This document shows, piece after piece, positions 52,627 through 59,815 of a DNA stretch of 59,815 nt (position 1 is the first letter of the stretch; each line of letters starts with the position of its first letter). The position numbers and the translations under genes are program-made. A model generated the notes under the pieces. It was not told the origin of the DNA. It did no database searches and saw only the letters and a program-made list of their open reading frames with translations. This stretch comes from an uncultured Collinsella sp. (GTDB taxonomy: Bacteria; Actinomycetota; Coriobacteriia; Coriobacteriales; Coriobacteriaceae), in the NCBI GenBank assembly GCA_958412345.1, contig CATYSO010000013.1, positions 1 to 59,815 of the forward strand, written 5' to 3'.

Positions 52627-54900
52627 TTACGCATCCTTGGCGGTCGACTTAACAGTCGCTGACTTGGCCTTGGTAGTTGCCTTTTTGGCAGCCGGCTTCT
52701 TTGCCGTGCTGGCTTTGGCAGCGGGCTTCGCGGCAGCCTTAGCCTTGGTCGTCGTAGCCTTCGCCTTAGCCGGAGCCTTCTTTGCCGCAGCAGTCTTGGG
52801 CTTCACCGAGGACGTGCGCTTACGCGTGGCCTTCTTCGGCTCCTCGACCACCGGCGGTTTATAGCTGCTGGGACCGCGGCGCTTAAGCACCACGCCTGCC
52901 AGGCCGGGCACCTTAATCTCGATGGAATCCATCTGGCCGTTCCAGGGGTAGGGCTCGCTCGAGCAGGTGTAGGGCTCCTCGCCGGCGTATCCGCTGCCGC
53001 CGAACTCGGGACGGTCGGAATCGAAGATGACCTCCCAGTCACCCTCGCGCGGCACGCCCACGCGGAAGCTCTCGTAGCTCGCCGGGTCAAAGTTGATCAG
53101 GATCACCAAGTCGTCGTCGACGTCCTCGCCCTGGCGCACAAAGCTCACGATGGACTGCTTGGAGTTGTCCGCGTCGATCCAGGTAAAGCCGTCGTCGGTG
53201 TAGCCGCGCTCGTACAGGGCGGGCTCGGCGGTGTACAGATGGTTGAGCGCCTTAATAAACGCCTGATGATGCTTGTGGGTCTCGTACTCCTCGGTCAGGA
53301 ACCACTGGATAGACTCGTAGTAGCGCCACTCGATAAACTGGCCGATCTCGTTGCCCATAAAGTTGAGCTTGGCACCGGGGTGCGTCATCTGGTAGAAGGC
53401 CAGCGTGCGCAGGCCGGCAAACTGGCGCCACCAGTCGCCCGGCATGCGGCCGATGAGCGAGCACTTGCCGTGCACGACCTCATCGTGACTCAACGGGCAG
53501 ATAAAGTTCTCGGTAAAGGCGTACATGATGGAGAACGTGAGCAGGCCGTGGTTGCCGGGGCGCCATGGAAAATCGGTCTGCATGTAGTGCAGGGTGTCGT
53601 TCATCCAGCCCATGTCCCACTTGTAGTGGAAGCCCAGGCCGCCGTCCTGCGGCGGATAGGTCACGAGCGGCCACGCGGTGGATTCCTCGGCCATCATCAT
53701 CACGTCGGGGTAGTGCGCCTCCACAGCGCAGTTGACCTGACGGATAAACGCGCTGGCGTCCAGGTCCTCCTCGGTACCGTACTTGTTGAACTTCTTTTGG
53801 CCGGGATCGTCAATGCCAAAGTTGAGGTACAGCATGCTGGACACGCCGTCCATGCGAATGCCGTCCACGTGGAAGTTCTCGAGCCAGTACAGCACGTTGG
53901 AGACCAGGAAGGAGCGGACCTCGCCGCGGGCGAAGTCAAACTTATGCGTGCCCCAGTTGGGGTGAATCTCGTGCTCAAACAGCATGTGGCCGTTAAAGGT
54001 GGCAAGGCCGTGGGAGTCGGCGCAAAAACCGCCGGGCACCCAGTCCATGATCACGCCGATGCCCGCCTCGTGGCACGCATCGATAAAGTGCATGAGCTGC
54101 TGCGGGTTGCCGTAGCGCGACGTGGCAGCATAGTAACCGGTCGTCTGGTAACCCCAGGAGCCATCGAAGGGATGCTCCATGAGCGGCATGACCTCGATGT
54201 GCGTATAGCCCATGTCGCGCACGTAGTCCACGAGCTCTACCGACAAGTCGTCGTAGGTGTAGAACTCGCCGCGCTGCGCGGGGAAGGGATCCATGGGACC
54301 GGGGTAGTTGCCGTACTCGTCCGGCTCGCCCTGTGGCGCGTCGCCGTGGCGCTTCCACGAACCAATATGCACCTCGTAGATGTTCAGCGGCTGCGACATG
54401 TGGTTATGGCCGGCGCGGCGCTTGAGCCACGCGGCATCGTTCCACTTGTAGCCGTCCAGGCTCCACAGCACACTCGCCGTACCCGGAGGGCACTCGGCCT
54501 TAAAGGCGTACGGATCGGCCTTGTAGAGCTTTTCGCCCTCGTTGGTCTCGATCAGATACTTATACAGCTGGCCCTGCTCGGCGCCAGGAATAAAGCCTTC
54601 CCAGATAGCGCTCGTATGCACGGGCACCAGCGGGTTGGCTTCTTCATCCCAGTCGTTAAATTCGCCAATGACATGAACGCTCTTTACATCGGGCGCCCAA
54701 ACGCAAAAACGCCAGCCGCGCGTACGATTCTGCGTGTCGGGGTGCGCGCCCATCTTTTCCCAGCTGCGCTCCCACATACCGATGCCAAACAGATAGACAT
54801 CGTCCTTTGAGAGCTCCGGTGCGTGCGGGGCGGCTTTACGGGTTGCGGGCTTTTTGGCCGTTGGCTTTAGCTTTGTATCGCTCACGTTTGATCCCATCAT
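52627..54900 (-). CDS. glgB: 1,4-alpha-glucan branching enzyme with basic Lys/Ala-rich tail
   Basis: Adds alpha-1,6 branches to glycogen. Of 757 residues, ~1-35 are a Lys/Pro-rich leader, ~50-150 a CBM48 domain (RFCVWAPDVKSVHVIGEFNDW), then the GH13 barrel: HFDGIRMDGVSSMLY near 345 (nucleophile), VMMMAEESTAWP near 400 (acid), CPLSHDEVVHGK near 465. The end (~686-757) is a tail of KKAPAKAKATTTKAKAAAKPA-like sequence, similar in style to the GlgA tail. The start at ATG 54900 or 54897 has no clear ribosome site; GTG 54885 is an alternative. First gene of the operon. Confidence 0.92.
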   Translation of the reverse strand: MMGSNVSDTKLKPTAKKPATRKAAPHAPELSKDDVYLFGIGMWERSWEKMGAHPDTQNRTRGWRFCVWAPDVKSVHVIGEFNDWDEEANPLVPVHTSAIWEGFIPGAEQGQLYKYLIETNEGEKLYKADPYAFKAECPPGTASVLWSLDGYKWNDAAWLKRRAGHNHMSQPLNIYEVHIGSWKRHGDAPQGEPDEYGNYPGPMDPFPAQRGEFYTYDDLSVELVDYVRDMGYTHIEVMPLMEHPFDGSWGYQTTGYYAATSRYGNPQQLMHFIDACHEAGIGVIMDWVPGGFCADSHGLATFNGHMLFEHEIHPNWGTHKFDFARGEVRSFLVSNVLYWLENFHVDGIRMDGVSSMLYLNFGIDDPGQKKFNKYGTEEDLDASAFIRQVNCAVEAHYPDVMMMAEESTAWPLVTYPPQDGGLGFHYKWDMGWMNDTLHYMQTDFPWRPGNHGLLTFSIMYAFTENFICPLSHDEVVHGKCSLIGRMPGDWWRQFAGLRTLAFYQMTHPGAKLNFMGNEIGQFIEWRYYESIQWFLTEEYETHKHHQAFIKALNHLYTAEPALYERGYTDDGFTWIDADNSKQSIVSFVRQGEDVDDDLVILINFDPASYESFRVGVPREGDWEVIFDSDRPEFGGSGYAGEEPYTCSSEPYPWNGQMDSIEIKVPGLAGVVLKRRGPSSYKPPVVEEPKKATRKRTSSVKPKTAAAKKAPAKAKATTTKAKAAAKPAAKASTAKKPAAKKATTKAKSATVKSTAKDA

Positions 54901-55121
54901 GACGCGGCAGCGTGTTGCCTTGGTGACTAAATGCGAAAGGTCCAGGGCTGCACGAATCGAAGGGACGGCGATAGTTCTATGATTCGTTCCACCTCGCGTG
55001 CTCGGTGGAACTTTCGGCAGAAACTACCATAACACCTGTACATTACTTTTATGGAGGAAAGTGTTTTTGCGGTGGCTTTTAATCGGTGAGCGCCATGTTT
55101 AGACCACTGGCAGAATTGCGA
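54901..55121. other. Divergent region upstream of glgB
   Basis: It must hold the promoter of glgBPCDA on the minus strand, but I see no convincing -35/-10 pair. No RNA motif or supportable gene was seen. Confidence 0.35.
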
Positions 55122-55209
55122 TGGTAAAACTCTTGACAGTTTTACCAATTAGGGTTTTTAGATTGTTAGTTTGACGTTTGGTAAAACGTTTTTAGCAGGA
55201 TGTTTACCA
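55122..55209 (+). promoter_or_regulatory. Promoter with two palindromic operator candidates upstream of the HAD phosphatase gene
   Basis: Site 1: TGGTAAAAC (55122-55130) and GTTTTACCA (55139-55147), a perfect 9-base inverted repeat with 8 bases between. TTGACA at 55133-55138 lies in the middle, and a weak -10 (TTTAGA/TAGATT) lies at 55157-55164. Site 2: TGGTAAAAC (55179-55187) and GTTTACCA (55202-55209), one base shorter, ending 22 bases before the start codon. Repeats at -35 and in the leader suggest a repressor binding both; the identity is unknown, though LacI/MalR-type sugar regulators bind such palindromes. Confidence 0.65.
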
Positions 55210-55231
55210 TTTGACATCGAAAGGTTCGTAT

Positions 55232-55921
55232 ATGTCCCAGACTGCCGCCCTCAACGTCGCTTTTATTTTCGATTGCGACGGCACGTTGGTGAACAGTACC
55301 CCCGTTTGGAGCTACGCCCAGCCCGAGTTATTGCGCCGCCACAGGGTTGACGTGACGGTTGACGACTTTGCCCAATTTGAGCACCTGTCGCTCGAGGACG
55401 AGTGTCAGGCCTACCACGACACATGGGGCATTGGCACAAATGGCGAGGAATTGTATCGCGAACTGAGCGAGATTTTGATTGATGGGTACTCCAAGGTGCC
55501 GCCGCGCGAGGGTCTGCTGGCATTTTTGAAGCAGGCGCAGGAGGCCGGTATTGCCATGTGCGTGGCTACGTCTACGCCGGCCGAGCTCGTACAGTCCGCA
55601 CTGGCCGGTGCCGGGCTCGATGCCTATATGGAGTTTATTACCACGACGGGCGAGGCGGGACGTTCCAAGCAGTTCCCGGACGTGTATGAACTTGCGCTGC
55701 GTTGCTTGGAGGAGCGTCATGGGTGCAAGTTCGTTCGCACCTGGGTGTTTGAGGATGCGGTCTTTGGCCTTAAGAGCTCTGGTGCCGCGGGCTTTAAGCG
55801 CGTGGGCATCTATGACCCGCACGGCCGTATGGAGCGCGATGACGTGCTAGCTAACTGCGAGGTCTTTATCGACAGCTATGAAGAGCTTAACCTGGCCCGC
55901 GTGCTTTCGTTTGAGGGATAG
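55232..55921 (+). CDS. HAD-family phosphatase, beta-phosphoglucomutase-like
   Basis: A 229-residue haloacid-dehalogenase protein with motif I FIFDCDGTLVNS (about 10-21), motif II VATSTPAEL (about 113-121), and motif IV VFEDAVFGLKSSGAAGFKRVGIYD (about 175-198), with the helical cap of subfamily IA. It resembles beta-phosphoglucomutase and general sugar-phosphate phosphatases. ATG 55232 follows AAAGG. The neighbouring glycogen genes and sugar-type operators support a sugar-phosphate substrate (inference). It is followed 9 bases later by the thiamine diphosphokinase gene. Confidence 0.85.
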   Translation: MSQTAALNVAFIFDCDGTLVNSTPVWSYAQPELLRRHRVDVTVDDFAQFEHLSLEDECQAYHDTWGIGTNGEELYRELSEILIDGYSKVPPREGLLAFLKQAQEAGIAMCVATSTPAELVQSALAGAGLDAYMEFITTTGEAGRSKQFPDVYELALRCLEERHGCKFVRTWVFEDAVFGLKSSGAAGFKRVGIYDPHGRMERDDVLANCEVFIDSYEELNLARVLSFEG

Positions 55922-55930
55922 GCGAGGGCT

Positions 55931-56611
55931 GTGGCTTGCAAGGTATTAGTAGTATGCGGCTCGCCGGTGGTGGCGAGCGCTGATTTGTTACGTAGGCTAG
56001 CAGGGGAGTGCGACCACGTTGTCGCCGTGGACCGCGGCTTGGACGCGCTACTGGGCGCGGGGCTGAGCTGTGACGTCTACGTCGGCGACGCCGACACCGT
56101 AAGCGATGCCGGCCGCGCCCTGGTCGATGCCGCTGAAGACTTTGAGGTAGAGCGCCACAACCCCTACAAGGACTACACCGATCTGGCCCTAGCCCTAGAC
56201 ACCATCCGCCGCCGCTGGCCCGGAGCCGAGCTGTACGCAACCTGCGCCACCGGAGGCCGCCCGGATATGGCGCTTTCCGTACTGGGGCTGCTCGCAGGCT
56301 ACGATGACGTCCCAGTCTGGATTGCCGAAGACGAGACCACGGCTCGCATCCTGCACGGAGGCGAATCGTGGTCCATTGAGGGCGCCGAGGGCAAGACGTT
56401 CTCCATCATCGCCCTAGCCCCCAACACAGAAATAAGCGAATACGGCCTAGAATGGGAACTAGACCACGCCAAGTTAGGCCTACTAGCCGACACCGGCATC
56501 AGCAACATAGTAAGAGGAACAGCGACGATTGCCGTTCATCAGGGTATTGCAATCGGTTATCTACTGCATCAGGGTTTTATCGGGACGGCGGATAAAAATA
56601 ATCGCTCGTAG
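55931..56611 (+). CDS. Thiamine diphosphokinase
   Basis: Transfers pyrophosphate from ATP to thiamine. The 226-residue protein has VVCGSPVVAS at the start, HVVAVDRGLDALLGAGLSCDVYVGDADTV (about 28-56), NPYKDYTDLALALD (about 77-90) and TGGRPDMALSVLGLLA (about 107-122), as in the TPK family (thiN/TPK1). GTG 55931 follows GAGG. The final ~10 codons run into a palindrome at 56582-56634, so the C-terminus is partly made of repeat sequence. Confidence 0.87.
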   Translation: MACKVLVVCGSPVVASADLLRRLAGECDHVVAVDRGLDALLGAGLSCDVYVGDADTVSDAGRALVDAAEDFEVERHNPYKDYTDLALALDTIRRRWPGAELYATCATGGRPDMALSVLGLLAGYDDVPVWIAEDETTARILHGGESWSIEGAEGKTFSIIALAPNTEISEYGLEWELDHAKLGLLADTGISNIVRGTATIAVHQGIAIGYLLHQGFIGTADKNNRS

Positions 56612-56634
56612 AGTGATTATTTTTGCCCCGTCCC
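56582..56634. repeat. Imperfect palindrome overlapping the 3' end of the thiamine diphosphokinase gene
   Basis: GGGACGG (56582-56588) and AAAAATAATC (56594-56603) pair with GATTATTTTT (56614-56623) and CCGTCCC (56628-56634); the left arm has two extra bases. It lacks a T-run. Confidence 0.8.
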
Positions 56635-56674
56635 AGGAAAACCCGTAAGTAAGAGATTCAACCCAAAAAACCTC

Positions 56675-56703
56675 TTGCACAACAAAGATTCTTCCCCTAT
56701 AGT
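56675..56703 (+). promoter_or_regulatory. Promoter of tRNA-Ala
   Basis: TTGCAC at 56675-56680 and TATAGT at 56698-56703, with a 17-base spacer, 14 bases before the tRNA. Confidence 0.82.
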
Positions 56704-56716
56704 ATCTCCTCGTCAC

Positions 56717-56792
56717 GGGGGCGTAGCTCAGCTGGGAGAGCGCTTGACTGGCAGTCAAGAGGTCAGGGGTTCGATCCCCCTCGTCTCCACCA
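56717..56792 (+). tRNA. tRNA-Ala (anticodon GGC)
   Basis: A full cloverleaf: acceptor GGGGGCG with CGTCTCC (two G-U pairs), D arm with GCTCAGCTGGGAGAGC, anticodon stem CTTGA/TCAAG with loop CTGGCAG (anticodon GGC), T loop TTCGATC, discriminator A and encoded CCA at 56790-56792. Confidence 0.96.
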
Positions 56793-56803
56793 TCGTGAAT
56801 GTA

Positions 56804-56832
56804 GAGCCTTCGGGAAACCGAAGGCTCTTTTC
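56804..56832 (+). terminator. Rho-independent terminator of tRNA-Ala
   Basis: Ten perfect pairs (56804-56813 with 56818-56827) around GAAA, then TTTT. Confidence 0.92.
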
Positions 56833-57426
56833 ATATGCAGCCACCATGCACCCTAAAGTACCGCCACAAAAAGTTGTGCAATTAATTTCCCATATCTGTA
56901 CATAGTTTGTTAGACAAACGCAATTAAGCAGAACGACAAGCAGGGTCAACCCGACCCCATTATCGCCTCGCAACACACGCAGCGCCCCAATAACCAGCGC
57001 CAACGTGAACAACATCGCAAAACAACCCCCTTGAGCACGCTAAATGAACGAAATGTTGTTCACCACTAACCAAATAGGTTTCGTTTCCAGCTTGTGCTAG
57101 GATACCTAACGTTACATGAGTTCAACTGTGCTCACGGTTCCAGCAAACCTCAAAGCGCAGGGTCGATCAGCATCCGGCCGTAACGGCGGTGCCAGAAACA
57201 CCACGAGCTCCAATAAAGCTGTCATGCAGTAAGTCTTAGTTGGCTTGCATGTCAAGACGTAGCAGTCTTTCAGCTGTTTGCGTGCGGTCCAGTTTTGTAC
57301 CCGCTTGACTGGCTCGCACGCAGCCAGCTGGGGTTGTGGGCAAACTTGCGATACATGCCTACAGCCTCAGCGCTGCATTTATACATACCGTTCACGGTGG
57401 GGCAGAGCCACGTGCTTGTCTGACTG
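56833..57426 (+). other. Long non-coding leader region of the polysaccharide locus
   Basis: About 590 bases without a supportable gene. A weak -10 candidate TAGGAT lies at 57098-57103 without a good -35. A small hairpin CTGGCT/AGCCAG is at 57309-57327. The length and the hairpin that follows suggest a long 5' leader. Confidence 0.5.
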
Positions 57427-57499
57427 GGCTCAGGGTTTGAATATGGAGCGCCTTCGCGCACAAGCGCCCTGGCGAAGCCATACCCAAACCCCGGGAGCC
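57427..57499 (+). promoter_or_regulatory. Strong multi-helix leader hairpin before the LoaP-like gene
   Basis: GGCTC (57427-57431) with GAGCC (57495-57499); GGGTTTG (57433-57439) with CAAACCC (57485-57491); TATGG (57442-57446) with CCATA (57478-57482); CTTCGC (57452-57457) with GCGAAG (57472-57477). These stack into one long stem with small bulges. It ends 30 bases before the gene start and could be an antitermination or autoregulation element. Confidence 0.7.
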
Positions 57500-57528
57500 A
57501 CACGTAAGACAGCAAGGGGGTGGTGCTC

Positions 57529-58074
57529 GTGTGGTATGTGATCCAGGTCATTAACGGTCGCGAAGACGTAATGCGCGAGCGCATCGAGCGCGTGGTACCG
57601 GCGAGTGCCATGCAAGAGATCTTTTATCCCCAATATCAAACCGAAATCAAGGTACACGGCGAATGGATCGTCACGACCAAGCCGCTCTTTCCCGGTTATC
57701 TCATCTGCGATACGGCAGATCCTCGGACCGTGCAACAGTACCTGCTGCGCATGGACGACTTTGCCCGGGTGCTTTCCCAGGACGGTCAGTTTGTGCCGCT
57801 GGCAAAAGAAGAGACCCAGCTCATTGGCAGTTTTACCAATAGGGGAGACCGGGTAGTGCCCATGAGTGAGGCTCTAAAAGACGGTGATCAGGTCGTAGTG
57901 ACGGCAGGTCCGCTGCTGGGCCACGAAGGCCTTATCAAATCCATTAACAGACGCAAGAGCACTGCTTATCTGGAGCTCAACCTGTGCGGCCGACGCGTAA
58001 CCACCCGCGTTGGCCTTGCCGTGCTTTCAAACGAGCGGCGCGTCATGCGCAACCTTAAAAAGGCGATCGCCTAG
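57529..58074 (+). CDS. Specialised NusG paralogue, LoaP-like transcription antiterminator
   Basis: A 181-residue protein with an NGN domain (WYVIQVINGREDVMRERI at 2-19, FYPQYQTEIKVHGEWIVTTKPLFPGYLIC about 35-63) and a KOW domain (DGDQVVVTAGPLLGHEGLIKSINRRKSTAYL about 122-152). Its position as first gene of a polysaccharide cluster is typical of LoaP/RfaH-type factors, which let RNA polymerase read through long operons. GTG 57529 is chosen since AAGGGGG lies 8 bases upstream and the product starts MWYVIQ; GTG 57520 is possible. It follows a structured leader. Confidence 0.87.
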   Translation: MWYVIQVINGREDVMRERIERVVPASAMQEIFYPQYQTEIKVHGEWIVTTKPLFPGYLICDTADPRTVQQYLLRMDDFARVLSQDGQFVPLAKEETQLIGSFTNRGDRVVPMSEALKDGDQVVVTAGPLLGHEGLIKSINRRKSTAYLELNLCGRRVTTRVGLAVLSNERRVMRNLKKAIA

Positions 58075-58140
58075 CTGCAGGCGACTGTTTAACGGAACAG
58101 GGGGGATCCCCGGGGCGGGGACGTAGGTTTGAAGGAAATA

Positions 58141-58851
58141 GTGTCATATAAAACTGAATATTCCGGTGCTACAACCGTGGGGGCAGACTCGGTTGCTTTA
58201 GAGATAAAGCAAAGAAAACCAAGCGGTACATTTGCTTATCGATTTCTAAAACGGCTTTTCGATTTTGTTTTTAGCCTTTGTGCGTGCATAGTGCTGATCA
58301 TTCCCATCACGATAGTGTGCGCGCTTATTTGTCTTGAGTCTTCTGGAAGTCCTGTATATGCACAAGAGCGTGTTGGCAGGGGCGGTAAGACCATCAAAAT
58401 TCTTAAGCTTCGCAGCATGGTCGCCGATGCCGGCGATGTGCAGAAGTATCTGAGTCCTGGGCAGTTACATCAGTGGGAAGTCGAGCGTAAGGTCGACGAT
58501 GACCCTCGCATTACCAAGGTCGGCCAGTTCATTCGCAAGTGCTCAATCGATGAAATGCCGCAGTTCCTGAACGTGCTGAACGGCGACCTTTCCGTCATCG
58601 GACCGCGCCCCATTACAAGAGATGAGCTTGAGCAGCACTTTTCCGATGAGGAAAAGGCTGAGCTGCTTTCTGTTCAGCCTGGCATCACAGGCCTGTGGCA
58701 GGCAACCGGCCGCAACGCCGCGACCTTCGAGAGCGGGACACGTCAAAAGATCGAACTTCATTACGTGCGGAACCGCTGTTTCCGTATGGACTGGAAATGC
58801 TTTACCGGCACCTTTGGTGCTATGTTCGGCAAGAAGAGGACGGGGCGATAG
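58141..58851 (+). CDS. Undecaprenyl-phosphate sugar phosphotransferase (bacterial sugar transferase family)
   Basis: Starts polysaccharide repeat synthesis by loading a sugar-1-phosphate on the lipid carrier at the inner membrane face. About 236 residues: one membrane-associated hydrophobic helix (FDFVFSLCACIVLIIPITIV near 40-60) and the conserved PVYAQERVGRGGKTIKILKLRSM, SIDEMPQFLNVLNGDLSVIGPRP and PGITGLWQATGR segments of the monotopic PGT fold. GTG 58141 has GAAGGA upstream; TTG 58129 is an alternative. Which sugar is used cannot be told. Confidence 0.9.
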   Translation: MSYKTEYSGATTVGADSVALEIKQRKPSGTFAYRFLKRLFDFVFSLCACIVLIIPITIVCALICLESSGSPVYAQERVGRGGKTIKILKLRSMVADAGDVQKYLSPGQLHQWEVERKVDDDPRITKVGQFIRKCSIDEMPQFLNVLNGDLSVIGPRPITRDELEQHFSDEEKAELLSVQPGITGLWQATGRNAATFESGTRQKIELHYVRNRCFRMDWKCFTGTFGAMFGKKRTGR

Positions 58852-59721
58852 GTGGACGTTTCCGTTATCATTCCGACCCTTAACGCTGAACACGAAATCG
58901 AAGATCTCTTAGCGGCTCTCGAGCGTCAGTCTTTGCGTCCGATGGAAATATTGATCGTCGACTCCGCATCAGATGACGACACAGTGCCTTTGGTCAAAAT
59001 GCACGAGGGGATTCGCCTGTTGCAAATCGAACGCTGTGACTTTAACCATGGGGCAACAAGGGATATGGCCCTGAGGGCAACGACTGGTGACTTCGTTTGC
59101 TTTCTAACCCAAGACGCACTTCCGGCTTCCGATGCTTATCTTGAGCGGCTCGTCGCCCCCATGGTTGGGGACCCAAGCATCGCCTTGGTCAGCGGTAGGC
59201 AGCTGCCCAAGGCGGATGCCCGCCGTTTTGAGCAGCTGGTGCGTGGCTTCAACTACCCTGACTCTTCTTCCGTCCGTTCAAAACGTGATCTCAAAAAATA
59301 CGGTATTAAGACGTTCTTTGCCTCCGACACCTGTTCCGCCTATCGACGAACTGCATATCTCGAATGCGGTGGATTCGAGCATGTCAATACCAACGAGGAC
59401 ATGCTCATGGCCGCCAGGTTCGTAGCATCGGGTCTGAAGGTCGCATATGAGCCGGGTGCTGAAGTCTATCACTCCCACAATCTGACCCCTAGCCAGCAGT
59501 TCGCGCGCAATCGCGCTGTTGGTATGTTCCTGGAGTCGCACTCAGATGACCTTATGCATGCGAGCGAGATAGGTGAGGGCGGGCGACTCGTCAAGACGGT
59601 CTCCTCGCAACTTCTCCGGGAAGGGAACCTGACAGAGTTCATCGCCTTCGGAGTCGACTGCTGCGCCCGTCTTCTCGGAAACCGCGCTGGTCGAAGGGCC
59701 GCGAGAAAAGAAAGGTCATAA
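58852..59721 (+). CDS. GT2-family glycosyltransferase, rhamnosyltransferase-like
   Basis: A 289-residue inverting GT-A enzyme: VSVIIPTLNAEHEIEDLLAAL (3-23), ILIVDSASDDDTV (about 34-46), FNHGATRDMAL (about 63-73), VCFLTQDALPAS (about 82-93), and ECGGFEHVNTNEDMLMAARF (about 170-190). FNHG..R and TQDA are typical of rhamnosyltransferases in polysaccharide loci, which fits rmlA next door. GTG 58852 directly follows the previous stop. Confidence 0.85.
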   Translation: MDVSVIIPTLNAEHEIEDLLAALERQSLRPMEILIVDSASDDDTVPLVKMHEGIRLLQIERCDFNHGATRDMALRATTGDFVCFLTQDALPASDAYLERLVAPMVGDPSIALVSGRQLPKADARRFEQLVRGFNYPDSSSVRSKRDLKKYGIKTFFASDTCSAYRRTAYLECGGFEHVNTNEDMLMAARFVASGLKVAYEPGAEVYHSHNLTPSQQFARNRAVGMFLESHSDDLMHASEIGEGGRLVKTVSSQLLREGNLTEFIAFGVDCCARLLGNRAGRRAARKERS

Positions 59722-59724
59722 CAA

Positions 59725-59815
59725 ATGAAAGGCATCATCCTCGCCGGCGGGTCCGGCACCCGCCTGTACCCGCTCACGCTCGTGACCTCCAAGCAGCTGC
59801 TGCCGGTCTACGACA
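59725..59815 (+). CDS. rmlA: Glucose-1-phosphate thymidylyltransferase, 5' part only
   Basis: The first 30 codons, cut by the window end. KGIILAGGSGTRLYPLT followed by SKQLLPVYD is the nucleotide-binding signature of RmlA, first enzyme of dTDP-L-rhamnose synthesis. AAAGG lies upstream and the gap to the glycosyltransferase gene is 3 bases. Confidence 0.9.
   Translation, partial: MKGIILAGGSGTRLYPLTLVTSKQLLPVYD

Noticed and set aside
54927..55148. Minus-strand open frame of 73 residues upstream of glgB
   Set aside because: It runs through the operator region, has no ribosome site and no recognisable fold.
56755..57015. Minus-strand open frame of 86 residues overlapping tRNA-Ala
   Set aside because: It ends inside the tRNA and terminator and finishes in the ETRGIEPLTS string typical of tRNA-overlapping false genes. 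No ribosome site.
57150..57210. ops/JUMPstart-like GGCGGTGCC in the polysaccharide leader
   Set aside because: It does not match the GGCGGTAGC core closely enough to be called an ops element.

Overview
The window reads as a chromosomal segment of a gut Coriobacteriia member, most likely Collinsella. That is an inference from gene content and style: a glgB-glgP-glgC-glgD-glgA operon, single-chain L-serine dehydratase, FmdB zinc ribbon, moderately high GC, and a LoaP/NusG-led exopolysaccharide locus. No 16S or database comparison was possible. Gene order is ordinary chromosomal; no phage, integrase, transposase or CRISPR array was seen.

Layout. 1-2240: 3' part of tRNA-Glu(CTC) with its terminator, a flippase-like membrane protein and a TetR regulator. 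2270-24909: a 22.6 kb block of visibly higher GC, bounded by two direct copies of a 53-bp sequence with one mismatch. Its left arm (minus strand) has an exported CbiK-type chelatase behind a cobalamin riboswitch, two lipoproteins, a FecCD permease and an ATPase. Its right arm (plus strand) is a 17-gene, almost fully overlapping operon with the anaerobic cobalamin pathway from cobalt-sirohydrochlorin to cobalamin (cbiF, D, L, G, H, ET, A, cobT, cobU, cobS, a CobU-like/CobC fusion, cbiB, cobD, cbiP, cobO, cbiC, cbiJ). 24947-28364: a MacAB-type efflux system; without the island it would face the TetR gene directly.

28497-41562: L,D-transpeptidase, L-serine dehydratase, metK, gltX, then priA-def-fmt-rsmB and an FmdB-type zinc ribbon. 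41651-54900: glycogen/alpha-glucan genes, all on the minus strand: glgB, glgP, glgC, glgD, glgA and a GH13-GH77 fusion. GlgA and GlgB both carry long Lys/Ala/Thr-rich histone-H1-like tails. 55232-56792: a beta-phosphoglucomutase-like HAD phosphatase behind repeated operator-like palindromes, thiamine diphosphokinase and tRNA-Ala(GGC). 57427-59815: start of a polysaccharide locus: structured leader, LoaP-like antiterminator, sugar-phosphate transferase, GT2 glycosyltransferase and the 5' end of rmlA.

The most interesting signals are (1) the B12 island between direct repeats that are themselves halves of a palindromic intergenic repeat, suggesting a gain/loss cassette; (2) a set of large intergenic palindromes with unrelated sequences but one design and a shared GGGAC core, possibly REPIN-like elements; (3) the only cobaltochelatase of the pathway carrying a Tat/lipoprotein export signal; (4) the basic tails on two glycogen enzymes; (5) a strong leader hairpin before the LoaP-like gene.
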